A stretch of DNA of 53,637 nt from a virus. Below are positions 1 through 6,876 of the stretch, one piece after another (within the stretch, counting starts at the first letter, position 1; every line of letters starts with the position of its first letter). The position numbers were made by a program, and so were the translations under genes. Below the pieces are notes generated by a model. That model saw only the letters and a list, made by a program, of their open reading frames with translations. It did not search any database and was not told the DNA's origin. The stretch lies in IMG/VR virus record IMGVR_UViG_3300030116_000472, positions 1 through 53,637 of that record. One strand, given 5' to 3'.

Positions 1-81
1 GAAAGAGCCATGTTTCTAGAAGGACTACTTGATGCCAAAGACGTATTTCAACCTAGTGTAAAGCGAAAAGAATATGGCTAA
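1..81 (+). CDS. C-terminal end of an unknown gene, cut by the window edge
   Basis: An open frame enters at base 1 and stops at 79-81. It encodes 26 residues ending VKRKEYG and overlaps the start of the next gene by 8 bases, as is usual in this genome. An internal ATG at 10 could also make a 23-residue peptide. No function can be assigned. The frame stays open if the right end of the window is joined to base 1, but that may be chance. Confidence 0.35.
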   Translation, partial: ERAMFLEGLLDAKDVFQPSVKRKEYG

Positions 82-358
82 AGGTACTATGAAGGGTCAT
101 ACTATTAGTGGTGGTCATAAAAGACCTACTAAACAAGGTGCAGGTATGACTGCAAAAGGTGTTGCTAAATATCGTAGGGATAATCCCGGATCAAAACTTC
201 AGACAGCAGTAACAGAATCAAAACCTCGTTCAAAAGCAAGAGCAGCAAGGAGAAAATCATACTGTGCTAGATCTGCAGGACAGATGAAGCAGTTTCCTAA
301 AGCTGCAAAAGACCCAAATAGTAGACTACGTCAAGCTAGACGTAGGTGGAAATGTTAA
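74..358 (+). CDS. small basic DUF6321-like protein, copy 1
   Basis: A 94-residue, very basic protein. Its conserved core KGVAKYRRDNPGSKLQTAVTE is followed by RRKSYCARS and the tail RQARRRWKC; this matches my memory of the phage family DUF6321. Two conserved Cys (in SYCARS and the C-terminal KC) and many Arg/Lys suggest a structural or nucleic-acid role, but the function is unknown. A close paralogue lies at 2682-2969, and the two copies bracket a group of small genes. The gene starts the late (+) arm just upstream of other small basic proteins. The ATG at 74 overlaps the preceding frame. Confidence 0.75.
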   Translation: MAKGTMKGHTISGGHKRPTKQGAGMTAKGVAKYRRDNPGSKLQTAVTESKPRSKARAARRKSYCARSAGQMKQFPKAAKDPNSRLRQARRRWKC

Positions 359-373
359 CACTAGGAGAAAATT

Positions 374-1090
374 ATGGCTAAAAAAATGTCTCTAAAAGCT
401 TGGATTAACAGTCAGCTTAAAAACAAAGGTATGACTGTTAAACAAGCTAAAAAGAATGCAGATAAATACAAGAGTATAGCTGCAGCAAAGAAAGCAGGTA
501 GTCTTTACTACACTAACAAAGATGGAAAAGTTATGATTGCAGCTTATGCTGAAGATCTAAAGATGCCTTTAAAAAAACCTGATTCTTTAAAAAAGAAAGA
601 AGATAAAAAAATTGGTAAAAATATTATTAAAGAATCTTTTCCTGCAGTTGATACATCTAAAATAACTAAAAAAGATTTACCACCAATAAAAGGTGATGCA
701 AAGAAAAGAATTAAAGAAGCTGACAAAAAATCTGTGGATAAATATAATTATTTATTTGAAACTGGTCAAATTAAAAGAGTACCACCTAAACCTCCAATAA
801 GACTTCATCAAGGTGTTATAGAACGTCAAAGAGAAAGAAGAGCTTGGGAAAAGAAGTATGGAGATAAGTATAATAATGATGGCACATTAAAAGGTTCAAA
901 AAGTTTTTCAAATAATAGAGGGCAAAGCAAAAAAAGAAGCAAGAATAAGATGAACATGGGTGGTATGATTTCTAGTGCAAATCCTATGAATAAACCTACT
1001 AGCACCTCTACAGGACTATCTCAAACTACAATGTCCAGAGGTGGTATGCCTAAAAAATATGGAATTGTTGATAATTTAAAAAGAAGATAA
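374..1090 (+). CDS. Lys-rich hypothetical protein with an IVDNLK C-terminal tail
   Basis: A 238-residue protein preceded by an AGGAG-type ribosome site (ctaggagaaaatt). It is extremely Lys-rich in residues 1-150 with no membrane segment. The last 40 residues are Gly/Met/Ser-rich and end RGGMPKKYGIVDNLKRR. A similar tail (GGLTKKNY...KIVDNLK) ends the unrelated 76-residue protein at 4812-5042. I do not recognise the N-terminal region. Its position among late genes and its composition suggest a virion or assembly protein. Confidence 0.7.
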   Translation: MAKKMSLKAWINSQLKNKGMTVKQAKKNADKYKSIAAAKKAGSLYYTNKDGKVMIAAYAEDLKMPLKKPDSLKKKEDKKIGKNIIKESFPAVDTSKITKKDLPPIKGDAKKRIKEADKKSVDKYNYLFETGQIKRVPPKPPIRLHQGVIERQRERRAWEKKYGDKYNNDGTLKGSKSFSNNRGQSKKRSKNKMNMGGMISSANPMNKPTSTSTGLSQTTMSRGGMPKKYGIVDNLKRR

Positions 1091-1092
1091 CA

Positions 1093-1434
1093 ATGTCTAC
1101 AATACAAAGCACTTCTGCTTTAAAAACAGCAAGGTTAGATTTAACAACTACAACAAGGACAGTTCTTTATACAACTCCTTCTAATAGAAGTGCTATTGTA
1201 GAATCTATCATTGTTTCTGATGATAGTGGTCTTGGATCTAAAATAACATTAACAATTACTGATTCATCTAGTAATATATTTAACCTATTTAAACTTAAAT
1301 CAATAAGTGCTAATGGAACTGTAGAGTTACTTTCAAGAGATCTTCTCTTAACTGGTGGAGATGTGCTAAAAGCAAAAGCAGTTGACTCAAACAGATTACA
1401 TATAGTATCATCAATTACGGAGATACCGAGCTAA
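1093..1434 (+). CDS. putative beta-rich virion protein
   Basis: A 113-residue protein dominated by Thr/Ser/Leu beta-strand-like segments (ARLDLTTTTRTVLYTTPSNR, IVESIIVSDD, KITLTITDSS), with no signal peptide or membrane segment. This composition is typical of small phage neck, decoration or tail proteins, but I cannot name the family. It starts 2 bases after the previous stop. Its TAA overlaps the next ATG as TAATG, so the genes are probably translationally coupled. Confidence 0.65.
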   Translation: MSTIQSTSALKTARLDLTTTTRTVLYTTPSNRSAIVESIIVSDDSGLGSKITLTITDSSSNIFNLFKLKSISANGTVELLSRDLLLTGGDVLKAKAVDSNRLHIVSSITEIPS

Positions 1435-1601
1435 TGGCAGTAAATAAAGCAGGAAACTACACTAAACCTACTATGAGAAAAAACCTCTTTAATAAAATTA
1501 AAGCAGGTGGTAAGGGTGGTAATCCCGGTCAGTGGTCAGCTAGAAAGGCACAGATGTTAGCCAAGCAGTATAAGGCGAAAGGTGGAGGTTACAGATCTTA
1601 A
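1434..1601 (+). CDS. small basic protein with the GGKGGNPGQWSARKAQ motif (DUF5872-like)
   Basis: A 55-residue open frame linked by TAATG overlaps to both neighbours. The segment KIKAGGKGGNPGQWSARKAQ followed by LAKQYKAKGGGY is a signature I associate with a small phage family, tentatively DUF5872. The protein is basic and soluble with unknown function. The Pro-Gly here is encoded CCC-GGT, following the pattern seen throughout the window. Reality is supported by the conserved motif and the tight coupling. Confidence 0.75.
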   Translation: MAVNKAGNYTKPTMRKNLFNKIKAGGKGGNPGQWSARKAQMLAKQYKAKGGGYRS

Positions 1602-1768
1602 TGGGTCATTATACAAAAAGATTAACTAAGGTTGTAGGTGCTTTGAACAAAGCTTCTAAAGCACACGCAGGACAAGCTAAAACACTTAAAGCAATACTGA
1701 AAGATCAAAAGAGTTATCACAGTGGCAAAAAGAAAAGACCCCAAAGTAGGAACAGGAAAAAAGCCTAA
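1601..1768 (+). CDS. small basic protein with an ASKAHAGQAKTLK segment
   Basis: A 55-residue frame starting in a TAATG overlap. It contains LNKASKAHAGQAKTLKAIL, a predicted helix that recurs in small marine phage proteins, and a basic tail ending RPQSRNRKKA. Its last 47 bases overlap the GTG-started gene at 1722 in another frame. Function is unknown. The coupling and recognisable helix make it likely real; the tail may be stretched by the overlap. Confidence 0.6.
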   Translation: MGHYTKRLTKVVGALNKASKAHAGQAKTLKAILKDQKSYHSGKKKRPQSRNRKKA

Positions 1769-2009
1769 AGGTAGTGGTAGAAGACTTTATACTGATGAGA
1801 ATCCTAAAGATACAGTCAGTATAAAATTTGCTACACCTGCAGATGCAAGAGCAACGATTGCAAAAGTAAAAAAAGTAAATAAACCATATGCTAGGAAGAT
1901 TCAAATCTTGACAGTTATGGAACAACGTGCTAAAGTTATGGGCAAGACGGAAGTGGTGCGTTTATCTAAACAAGCCAAACTTCAGTTGAAAAAACAGAAG
2001 GAGAAGTAA
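1722..2009 (+). CDS. conserved phage hypothetical protein with KVGTGKKPKGSGRRLYTDENP
   Basis: A 95-residue basic protein using a GTG start at 1722. The N-terminal stretch KVGTGKKPKGSGRRLYTDEN followed by DTVSIKFATPADARATI is a strongly conserved phage signature I recognise, though I cannot name the family or function. The C-terminal half is helical and Lys-rich (QAKLQLKKQKEK). The stop overlaps the next ATG as TAATG. It belongs to the same run of small late genes between the two DUF6321-like copies. Confidence 0.75.
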   Translation: MAKRKDPKVGTGKKPKGSGRRLYTDENPKDTVSIKFATPADARATIAKVKKVNKPYARKIQILTVMEQRAKVMGKTEVVRLSKQAKLQLKKQKEK

Positions 2010-2698
2010 TGCCCTATTTAATTAGTAACGTACCTCACTTTAAAGTATGGGTGAGAAGAGAGTATACGTGTAACCATGAACAATATCATGGAGAGTTTTT
2101 ACATGGAATGGTGATTGCAGTTAATACTGTTCCAGATAGATGTTTAAGTTTTCAAATTATATTCACAGGATGTGAAAGCGATTTTGATGATACACCAAAT
2201 GTACATGGTGGAGCAATGTGGGCAAGAATGCCAATCACAGGATTAGTCGCTGATGAAAAACTAGATGAATGGCCTGAAGTAATGCCAACACATTTAGCAC
2301 AACCTTGGGATTGTAGTTCACATCATCACTCTGTAGTTAAGATAGATAGAGTTAGTTCAAGTCCTTGGCTATGTAAGATTGATGGTGACTTTTATAGGGG
2401 GAAGTATTTATTTACTGTAGATTATACTGAAAACGATATTGCTGATGATCCTGCTCAACATAAACAGAGCCATGTGCTTCAGTTAACAGAAGCAGGTAAA
2501 TGGACAGGTAATATTGTAGCATTACCAAATAATAGAGTTAGAGCAACAAGTCCTGCTCTGTGGGAAACAGGAGAAGGTCCTCCTGACTTTAAACCTAGTC
2601 AGTATGCACATGCTGCTGAAATACATAATAGTTACCTAGATCCAAGTGTAACATTTGATAATTTATATGCAGGAAAAAAGAATGGCAAAAAAAGGTAG
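2009..2698 (+). CDS. conserved marine-phage hypothetical protein (229 aa)
   Basis: A 229-residue protein, neutral to acidic, beginning PYLISNVPHFKVWVRREYT, with a His-rich centre (CSSHHHSVVK) and aromatic-rich beta-type segments. It contains four Cys but no clear metal motif. I recognise the style as a widespread marine phage protein of unknown function; there are no membrane segments. It begins in a TAATG overlap with the previous gene. Its last 17 bases overlap the start of the second DUF6321-like gene. Confidence 0.7.
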   Translation: MPYLISNVPHFKVWVRREYTCNHEQYHGEFLHGMVIAVNTVPDRCLSFQIIFTGCESDFDDTPNVHGGAMWARMPITGLVADEKLDEWPEVMPTHLAQPWDCSSHHHSVVKIDRVSSSPWLCKIDGDFYRGKYLFTVDYTENDIADDPAQHKQSHVLQLTEAGKWTGNIVALPNNRVRATSPALWETGEGPPDFKPSQYAHAAEIHNSYLDPSVTFDNLYAGKKNGKKR

Positions 2699-2969
2699 TA
2701 TGAAAGGACATACGATTGGTGGTGGACATAAACGTCCTACCAAATTAGGTGCAGGTATGACTGCCAAAGGTGTAGCTAAATATCGTAGAGATAACCCCGG
2801 ATCTAAGTTACAAACTGCTGTAACTGAAAAAAATCCAAAAGGTAAAAGAGCAGCAAGAAGAAAATCTTATTGTGCTAGATCTTTAGGACAATTAAAAAGA
2901 AGTTCTGCAAAAACTAGGAATGATCCTAATAGTAGAATAAGACAAGCAAGGAGAAGATGGAAGTGTTAG
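2682..2969 (+). CDS. small basic DUF6321-like protein, copy 2
   Basis: A 95-residue paralogue of the protein at 74-358. The block MKGHTI.GGHKRPTK.GAGM and the following KGVAKYRRDNPGSKLQTAVTE are nearly identical, and both proteins end RQARRRWKC. The start at 2682 is preferred over an upstream ATG at 2655 because it aligns with copy 1 and has AGGA about 8 bases upstream. The middle region (residues 50-80) differs most. Copies at both ends of a 2.3-kb block suggest a past duplication. Function is unknown. Confidence 0.8.
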   Translation: MAKKGSMKGHTIGGGHKRPTKLGAGMTAKGVAKYRRDNPGSKLQTAVTEKNPKGKRAARRKSYCARSLGQLKRSSAKTRNDPNSRIRQARRRWKC

Positions 2970-3034
2970 TAATTTGTTCAAAGTGTGTATCATATAAAAC
3001 CTGCAGAAAGAATGGCAGATGTATAAAGATGTAA
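2957..3034 (+). CDS. 25-residue Cys4 peptide (possible zinc knuckle)
   Basis: A small frame overlapping the end of the DUF6321-like gene, with AAGGAG a few bases before its ATG. It carries CSKCVSYKTCRKNGRC, a CxxC-x5-C-x5-C spacing able to bind a metal ion. The stop at 3032-3034 is immediately followed by the next small frame at 3035. The ribosome site, the Cys spacing and the neat packing argue that it is translated. Confidence 0.4.
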   Translation: MEVLVICSKCVSYKTCRKNGRCIKM

Positions 3035-3115
3035 ATGATTACAGCTTTCATTATAATATATTTTATAGCACTAGCTTATATAGTGACAACATTAGTATGG
3101 TTATTTAATGATTAG
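3035..3115 (+). CDS. 26-residue single-membrane-segment peptide
   Basis: A frame starting right after the previous stop and overlapping the holin-like gene by 8 bases. Residues 3-23 are almost all hydrophobic (TAFIIIYFIALAYIVTTLVW), so it would be one membrane helix. Its place just before the lysis cassette suggests a lysis accessory peptide, but that is inference. Confidence 0.4.
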   Translation: MITAFIIIYFIALAYIVTTLVWLFND

Positions 3116-3476
3116 TGGATTAACAACATTAATAAGTTCAGTCGGTGGACTAGCAACATCTTGGATAGATGGGAAAACTGCAGTTCAAAAGGCTGAAGCA
3201 CAGATACGAATGAAAGAAGCAACAGGCGAGATTGATTGGGAGCTTGCTGCTATAAGGGCTACACAAAGTTCGTGGAAAGATGAATGGTTGACTATAATCT
3301 TTACAATACCATTGATCCTTTCATTCTGCGGCGATTGGGGAAGACAGATCGTGCATGATGGGTTTATGTCGTTGCAGCAGATGCCAGATTGGTATCAGAT
3401 AAGTTTGGGATGTATCGTGGCCGCATCATTTGGGATTCGGTCTGCGAGTAAATTTTTTGGTAGAAAAAGTAAGTAA
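3108..3476 (+). CDS. three-TM holin of the GTA/phage holin type
   Basis: A 122-residue protein. A short N-terminal hydrophobic stretch is followed by a charged helix (AEAQIRMKEATGEIDWELAA), then SSWKDEWLTIIFTIPLILSF and a C-terminal segment WYQISLGCIVAASFGIRSAS. The helix, the WKDEWLT motif and the ending match the 'holin of 3TMs' family found in gene transfer agents and alphaproteobacterial phages. It would form inner-membrane holes that release the endolysin. The peptidase gene lies about 280 bases downstream, completing a lysis cassette. Confidence 0.75.
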   Translation: MISGLTTLISSVGGLATSWIDGKTAVQKAEAQIRMKEATGEIDWELAAIRATQSSWKDEWLTIIFTIPLILSFCGDWGRQIVHDGFMSLQQMPDWYQISLGCIVAASFGIRSASKFFGRKSK

Positions 3477-3672
3477 TATTATATTATATGTAATCTTAAT
3501 AATATTTATAAATTTTTTTGTAATGTTATTAGTAGCTGTACTTATTGATATGAATGGTTATGGGGATTATTTAGTTTGGAATGGACAGAAAAATTCTTTT
3601 GGATTATATCTAATATTATTACCTGTGGTATCTTATTATGTCTACAGAAAAAAAGCATTTAATCTCTTATAG
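3430..3672 (+). CDS. small membrane protein in the lysis cassette
   Basis: An 80-residue frame with two hydrophobic segments, NIILYVILIIFINFFVMLLV and FGLYLILLPVVSYYVYR. The start is uncertain: TTG at 3430 overlaps the holin gene by 47 bases, TTG at 3457 is possible, and the first ATG is at 3520, inside membrane segment 1. A holin partner or antiholin is possible from its position; no family is recognised. Confidence 0.4.
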   Translation: MGFGLRVNFLVEKVSNIILYVILIIFINFFVMLLVAVLIDMNGYGDYLVWNGQKNSFGLYLILLPVVSYYVYRKKAFNLL

Positions 3673-3850
3673 AGATAATTATATAGGTAGTAGAAGATAT
3701 CCTATTGAAAGTTTAAAGTATACAAATCATTGGGCAAAAAAGAGGAAAGAAGAACATGAGTTTTACATTAAGTTCAAGAAGCTTGAGCAAATTAGAAGGC
3801 GTACACGAATCCTTAGTGAATATCGTAAAAGAGGCCATACAAGTGAGTAA
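3638..3850 (+). CDS. charged hypothetical protein overlapping the endolysin gene
   Basis: A 70-residue Lys/Arg/Glu-rich frame (KKRKEEHEFYIKFKKLEQIR) with no hydrophobic segment. It overlaps the membrane protein upstream by 35 bases and the endolysin gene downstream by 95 bases. The endolysin N-terminus fits its family, so the final third of this frame would be dual-coding. That is possible in a lysis cassette but is also how a chance frame would look. Confidence 0.3.
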   Translation: MSTEKKHLISYRDNYIGSRRYPIESLKYTNHWAKKRKEEHEFYIKFKKLEQIRRRTRILSEYRKRGHTSE

Positions 3851-4229
3851 GGTCGATTTCGGTGTGATTTGCGGCACCCGGACAAAAGCAGAACAAGCTG
3901 AGTTAGTTAAAAAGGGTGCGTCAAAAACAATGAATAGCCGCCACTTACCCCAAGAGAGTACAGGTAAATCACATGCTGTGGATCTTATGGCTTATATTGG
4001 TTCGAGGGCATCATGGGAGTTGAATCTTTATGATGATATTGCTGATGCTATAAGAGTTGGTGCAGTAATAGAAGGTGTCGATGTAACATGGGGTGGTGCA
4101 TGGCATAAGACACTAAATGATTGGGATGGTTCTGCTCACGATTTAATGAATGAGTATATTGATTTAAGACGTAGCCAAGGCCGAAAACCTTTCATCGATG
4201 GACCTCATTTTCAGCTTGAGATAAACTAA
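3756..4229 (+). CDS. endolysin, M15-family L-alanyl-D-glutamate peptidase
   Basis: A 157-residue peptidoglycan peptidase of the VanY/M15C type, which cuts the peptide stem between L-Ala and D-Glu. Visible features are the family N-terminus (SLSKLEGVHESLVNIVKEAI), VICGTRTKAEQ near residue 40, SRH at 61-63, GKSHAVDL at 70-77 and DGPHFQLE at 148-155. Zinc ligands are expected at H73, D76 and H151. Full length for a single-domain phage endolysin, with no signal peptide, so release depends on the nearby holin. The stop overlaps the next ATG. Confidence 0.88.
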   Translation: MSFTLSSRSLSKLEGVHESLVNIVKEAIQVSKVDFGVICGTRTKAEQAELVKKGASKTMNSRHLPQESTGKSHAVDLMAYIGSRASWELNLYDDIADAIRVGAVIEGVDVTWGGAWHKTLNDWDGSAHDLMNEYIDLRRSQGRKPFIDGPHFQLEIN

Positions 4230-4444
4230 TGTGGATGTCCATAATGATACTGTGTGCTAACTTGAACGCACAGTCTTGTATGGTAATAACAGGTAATGAA
4301 TTACATACAAGTAAAGAAAAGTGTTTTGAAAGTGCTATTGAAAAAGCAAATAAAGCTATTACATATCCACAGGTATTTCAAGCAAAACCATTTTGTCAGG
4401 TAATACCCGGAACAGAAAAACCAAAGAATGAGGTAGACTTATAA
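4229..4444 (+). CDS. small protein with hydrophobic N-terminus and four Cys
   Basis: A 71-residue frame linked by TAATG overlaps on both sides. The N-terminus MWMSIMILCANLNAQSC is hydrophobic and resembles a short signal or anchor. Cys at 9, 17, 32 and 56 could form disulfides if exported. I have seen similar small marine phage proteins but cannot name the family. Lying between the endolysin and terminase genes, a lysis role such as a spanin-like part is possible but unproven. Confidence 0.6.
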   Translation: MWMSIMILCANLNAQSCMVITGNELHTSKEKCFESAIEKANKAITYPQVFQAKPFCQVIPGTEKPKNEVDL

Positions 4445-4809
4445 TGGCTAGACAACTTACAGATAAACAACAAAAGTTTCTTGATGTCCTATTTGAAGAA
4501 GCAGGTGGTAGTGTTACCCTTGCTAAAAAACTTGCAGGATATTCAGAAACAAGTAGTACGTCTGAAATTACTAAAGGTTTAAAAGACGAGATACTTGAAG
4601 CTACACAACTATATATGGCAAGAAATGCTCCACAAGCTGCTGTAGCAATTACAGGTAGTTTATCTGATCCTACACAATTAGGTGTACGAGATAGACTTGC
4701 AGCTGCAAAAGAATTATTAGATCGTACAGGTTTAATTAAAACTGAGAAGGTACAGGTCGAAGCAAGTGGTGGAGTTGTTCTTATGCCACCTAAAAATAGT
4801 GAGGAGTAG
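4444..4809 (+). CDS. terS: terminase small subunit-like protein
   Basis: A 121-residue protein starting LTDKQQKFLDVLFEEAGGS, followed by a helix-turn-helix-like LAKKLAGYSETSSTSEITKG; this is the usual N-terminal DNA-binding layout of phage small terminases. A helical middle and RDRLAAAKELLDRTG lead to a short acidic end. Small terminases recognise the packaging site and stimulate the large subunit, which lies two genes downstream. Family assignment is by pattern; the HTH and the context agree. Confidence 0.7.
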   Translation: MARQLTDKQQKFLDVLFEEAGGSVTLAKKLAGYSETSSTSEITKGLKDEILEATQLYMARNAPQAAVAITGSLSDPTQLGVRDRLAAAKELLDRTGLIKTEKVQVEASGGVVLMPPKNSEE

Positions 4810-4811
4810 TT

Positions 4812-5042
4812 ATGTCAAGTAAAGGAAAGTTTCTTGATACAGCAAGTAAAGATTATTTAAAAAGAATAGCAGATGAATATCTAGAAATAAGTGGTCGTAA
4901 AATGAATACTGATAAAATGACTAAACCACAACTTATTAAATTTTTACGTGATAATCATAAAGATGCTAATTTATATAATAAAGGTGGTCTTACAAAAAAG
5001 AACTATGTTAATCCTGTTAAGATAGTAGATAATTTAAAATGA
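4812..5042 (+). CDS. hypothetical protein with SAP-like segment and IVDNLK tail
   Basis: A 76-residue frame. Residues 35-48 (DKMTKPQLIKFLRDNH) look like a SAP/HeH-type short helical motif. The protein ends GGLTKKNYVNPVKIVDNLK, matching the tail of the 238-residue protein at 374-1090. It ends in an ATGA overlap with the next gene. Function is unknown. The tail may be a localisation or packaging signal (inference). Confidence 0.6.
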   Translation: MSSKGKFLDTASKDYLKRIADEYLEISGRKMNTDKMTKPQLIKFLRDNHKDANLYNKGGLTKKNYVNPVKIVDNLK

Positions 5043-5470
5043 ATAGATCACTAGGTACATGGGAACTGCCACAGCCTACAGATTTAAAACAAGATAATGA
5101 GTGGCAACCTATTCCTAGAATAGCTAGAACAATACCATTTGGATATAAAAAAGATGATAATGATCCTAATGTATTGCTACCGATAACTAAACAATTAGAT
5201 TTGTTAGAAACAGCGAGAAAATATATAAAACAATATTCATATCGTGAGGTGGCAAATTGGCTATCTGCAGAAACAGATAGATACATTTCACATGTGGGAT
5301 TAAGAAAAAGATTAAGAAATGAGCAAAGAAGAAAGAACCAAACTAGAAGCCTACGCAAGTGGGCAGAATTTGCCGAAAAGGCGATCATCAAAGCGAAGGA
5401 AATTGAAACCAAAAGAACAGGTGCAAGCTGTGAAAAAGCAAACACCGATTGTAGAGAGGGAACGAGTTGA
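5039..5470 (+). CDS. HTH-type packaging-associated protein
   Basis: A 143-residue protein. Residues 48-90 (LLETARKYIKQYSYREVANW followed by YISHVGLRKRLRNE) form a recombinase-like helix-turn-helix. The last 50 residues form a basic helix. It starts in an ATGA overlap, and its final 152 bases overlap the large terminase frame if the ATG at 5319 is used. Immediately before terL, it may be a second DNA-recognition component of packaging (inference). Confidence 0.65.
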   Translation: MNRSLGTWELPQPTDLKQDNEWQPIPRIARTIPFGYKKDDNDPNVLLPITKQLDLLETARKYIKQYSYREVANWLSAETDRYISHVGLRKRLRNEQRRKNQTRSLRKWAEFAEKAIIKAKEIETKRTGASCEKANTDCREGTS

Positions 5471-6875
5471 GGTACAAGAAGCACACAATGTAGTGTTTCA
5501 ACCGAACAAAGGTCCTCAAACAGATTTCTTAGCAAGTAGTGAAAGAGAAGTTCTGTATGGTGGCTCGGCAGGTGGCGGCAAGAGTTACGCCATGCTTGCA
5601 GATCCTCTTAGATATTTACAACACCCACAGTTTAGTGGATTACTTTTGCGACATACAACAGAGGAACTACGAGAGCTTGTGTGGAAATCACAAGAATTGT
5701 ATCCTAAAGTTATACCAAATATAAAGTGGTCAGAGAGAAAAATGCAATGGGTTACACCTTCAGGTGGTAGATTGTGGTTTTCTTATTTAGATAGAGAGGA
5801 TGACGTATTACGTTATCAAGGATTAGCATTTACGTGGATAGGATTTGATGAGCTTACACAATGGCCTACGCCCTTTGCTTGGAATTATTTACGTTCACGT
5901 TTACGTACTGCTAGTCCTGATTTGCCTATCTTTATGAGAGCAACAACAAACCCCGGAGGAAGAGGACACCATTGGGTAAAGAAAATGTTTATTGATCCTG
6001 CACCTGCAGGTAAAGCATTTCATGCAACAGATATAGAAACTAATGAAACTCTTACATATCCAAAAGGACATAGTAAAGAAGGCCAACCATTATTTAAACG
6101 TAGGTTTATACCTGCGAGATTATTTGATAATCCATATCTCTCAGAACAAGGTGATTATGAGTCTATGCTCTTGTCCTTGCCTGAACAACAAAGAAGACAA
6201 CTTCTTGAAGGAGATTGGGATATCAAAGAAGGTGCAGCGTTTACAGAGTTTGATCGTGATATACATGTCATTGAACCTTTTGATATACCGACAGCTTGGA
6301 CAAAGTTTAGGGCATGTGATTACGGATATGGAAGTAAGTCTGCAGTTTTATGGTTTGCTGTTTCTCCTGACGAGCAGCTTATTGTATATAGAGAAATGTA
6401 TGTATCGAAAGTTTTAGCCACCGATTTAGCAGATATGATATTGGAGGTAGAACAAAATGACGGAACTATTAGTTACGGCACTCTTGACAGCTCTCTTTGG
6501 CATAGGCGTGGTGATACTGGCCCATCGTTAGCAGAGCAAATGATACAACGTGGTTGCCGATGGCGGCCATCAGACAGAAGTAAAGGAAGTAGGATATCAG
6601 GGAAGAATGAAATACATAGACGTTTACAAGTTGACGAGTTTACAGAAGAACCACGTTTGGTTTTCTTTAACAACTGTACGAATGTGATAGCTCAACTTCC
6701 CTCGATTCCTCTTGATAAAAAGAATCCTGAAGATGTGGATACACAATCAGAAGATCACTTGTACGATGCGCTAAGATATGGTATAATGTCAAGACCTAGA
6801 TTTAGTATATTTGATTATGAACCTAGTAAACAAAATCATGGACATCGTATAGCTGATACAACCTTTGGATATTAA
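5319..6875 (+). CDS. terL: terminase large subunit
   Basis: A 518-residue ATPase-nuclease that pumps DNA into procapsids. The ATPase half shows Walker A GGSAGGGKSY (81-90), a Walker B region FTWIGFDELTQ (171-181) and the coupling motif TTNPGG (209-214). The nuclease half carries the acidic residues expected for an RNase H fold: D334 in ACDYGYG, D390 in YGTLDSS, and D479/D483 in SEDHLYDALRYG. Full length. The ATG at 5319 gives a 152-base overlap with the previous gene; GTG at codon 38 would cut the overlap to about 40 bases without touching a motif. Confidence 0.95.
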   Translation: MSKEERTKLEAYASGQNLPKRRSSKRRKLKPKEQVQAVKKQTPIVERERVEVQEAHNVVFQPNKGPQTDFLASSEREVLYGGSAGGGKSYAMLADPLRYLQHPQFSGLLLRHTTEELRELVWKSQELYPKVIPNIKWSERKMQWVTPSGGRLWFSYLDREDDVLRYQGLAFTWIGFDELTQWPTPFAWNYLRSRLRTASPDLPIFMRATTNPGGRGHHWVKKMFIDPAPAGKAFHATDIETNETLTYPKGHSKEGQPLFKRRFIPARLFDNPYLSEQGDYESMLLSLPEQQRRQLLEGDWDIKEGAAFTEFDRDIHVIEPFDIPTAWTKFRACDYGYGSKSAVLWFAVSPDEQLIVYREMYVSKVLATDLADMILEVEQNDGTISYGTLDSSLWHRRGDTGPSLAEQMIQRGCRWRPSDRSKGSRISGKNEIHRRLQVDEFTEEPRLVFFNNCTNVIAQLPSIPLDKKNPEDVDTQSEDHLYDALRYGIMSRPRFSIFDYEPSKQNHGHRIADTTFGY

Positions 6876-6876
6876 T

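Noticed and set aside
5017-5535. 172-residue open frame on the - strand
   Set aside because: It is antisense to the HTH and terminase genes, hydrophobic with no recognisable motif, and in the wrong direction for the arm.
6865-6876. TTG start for the portal gene
   Set aside because: It overlaps the terminase end, while ATG at 6877 follows the stop closely.
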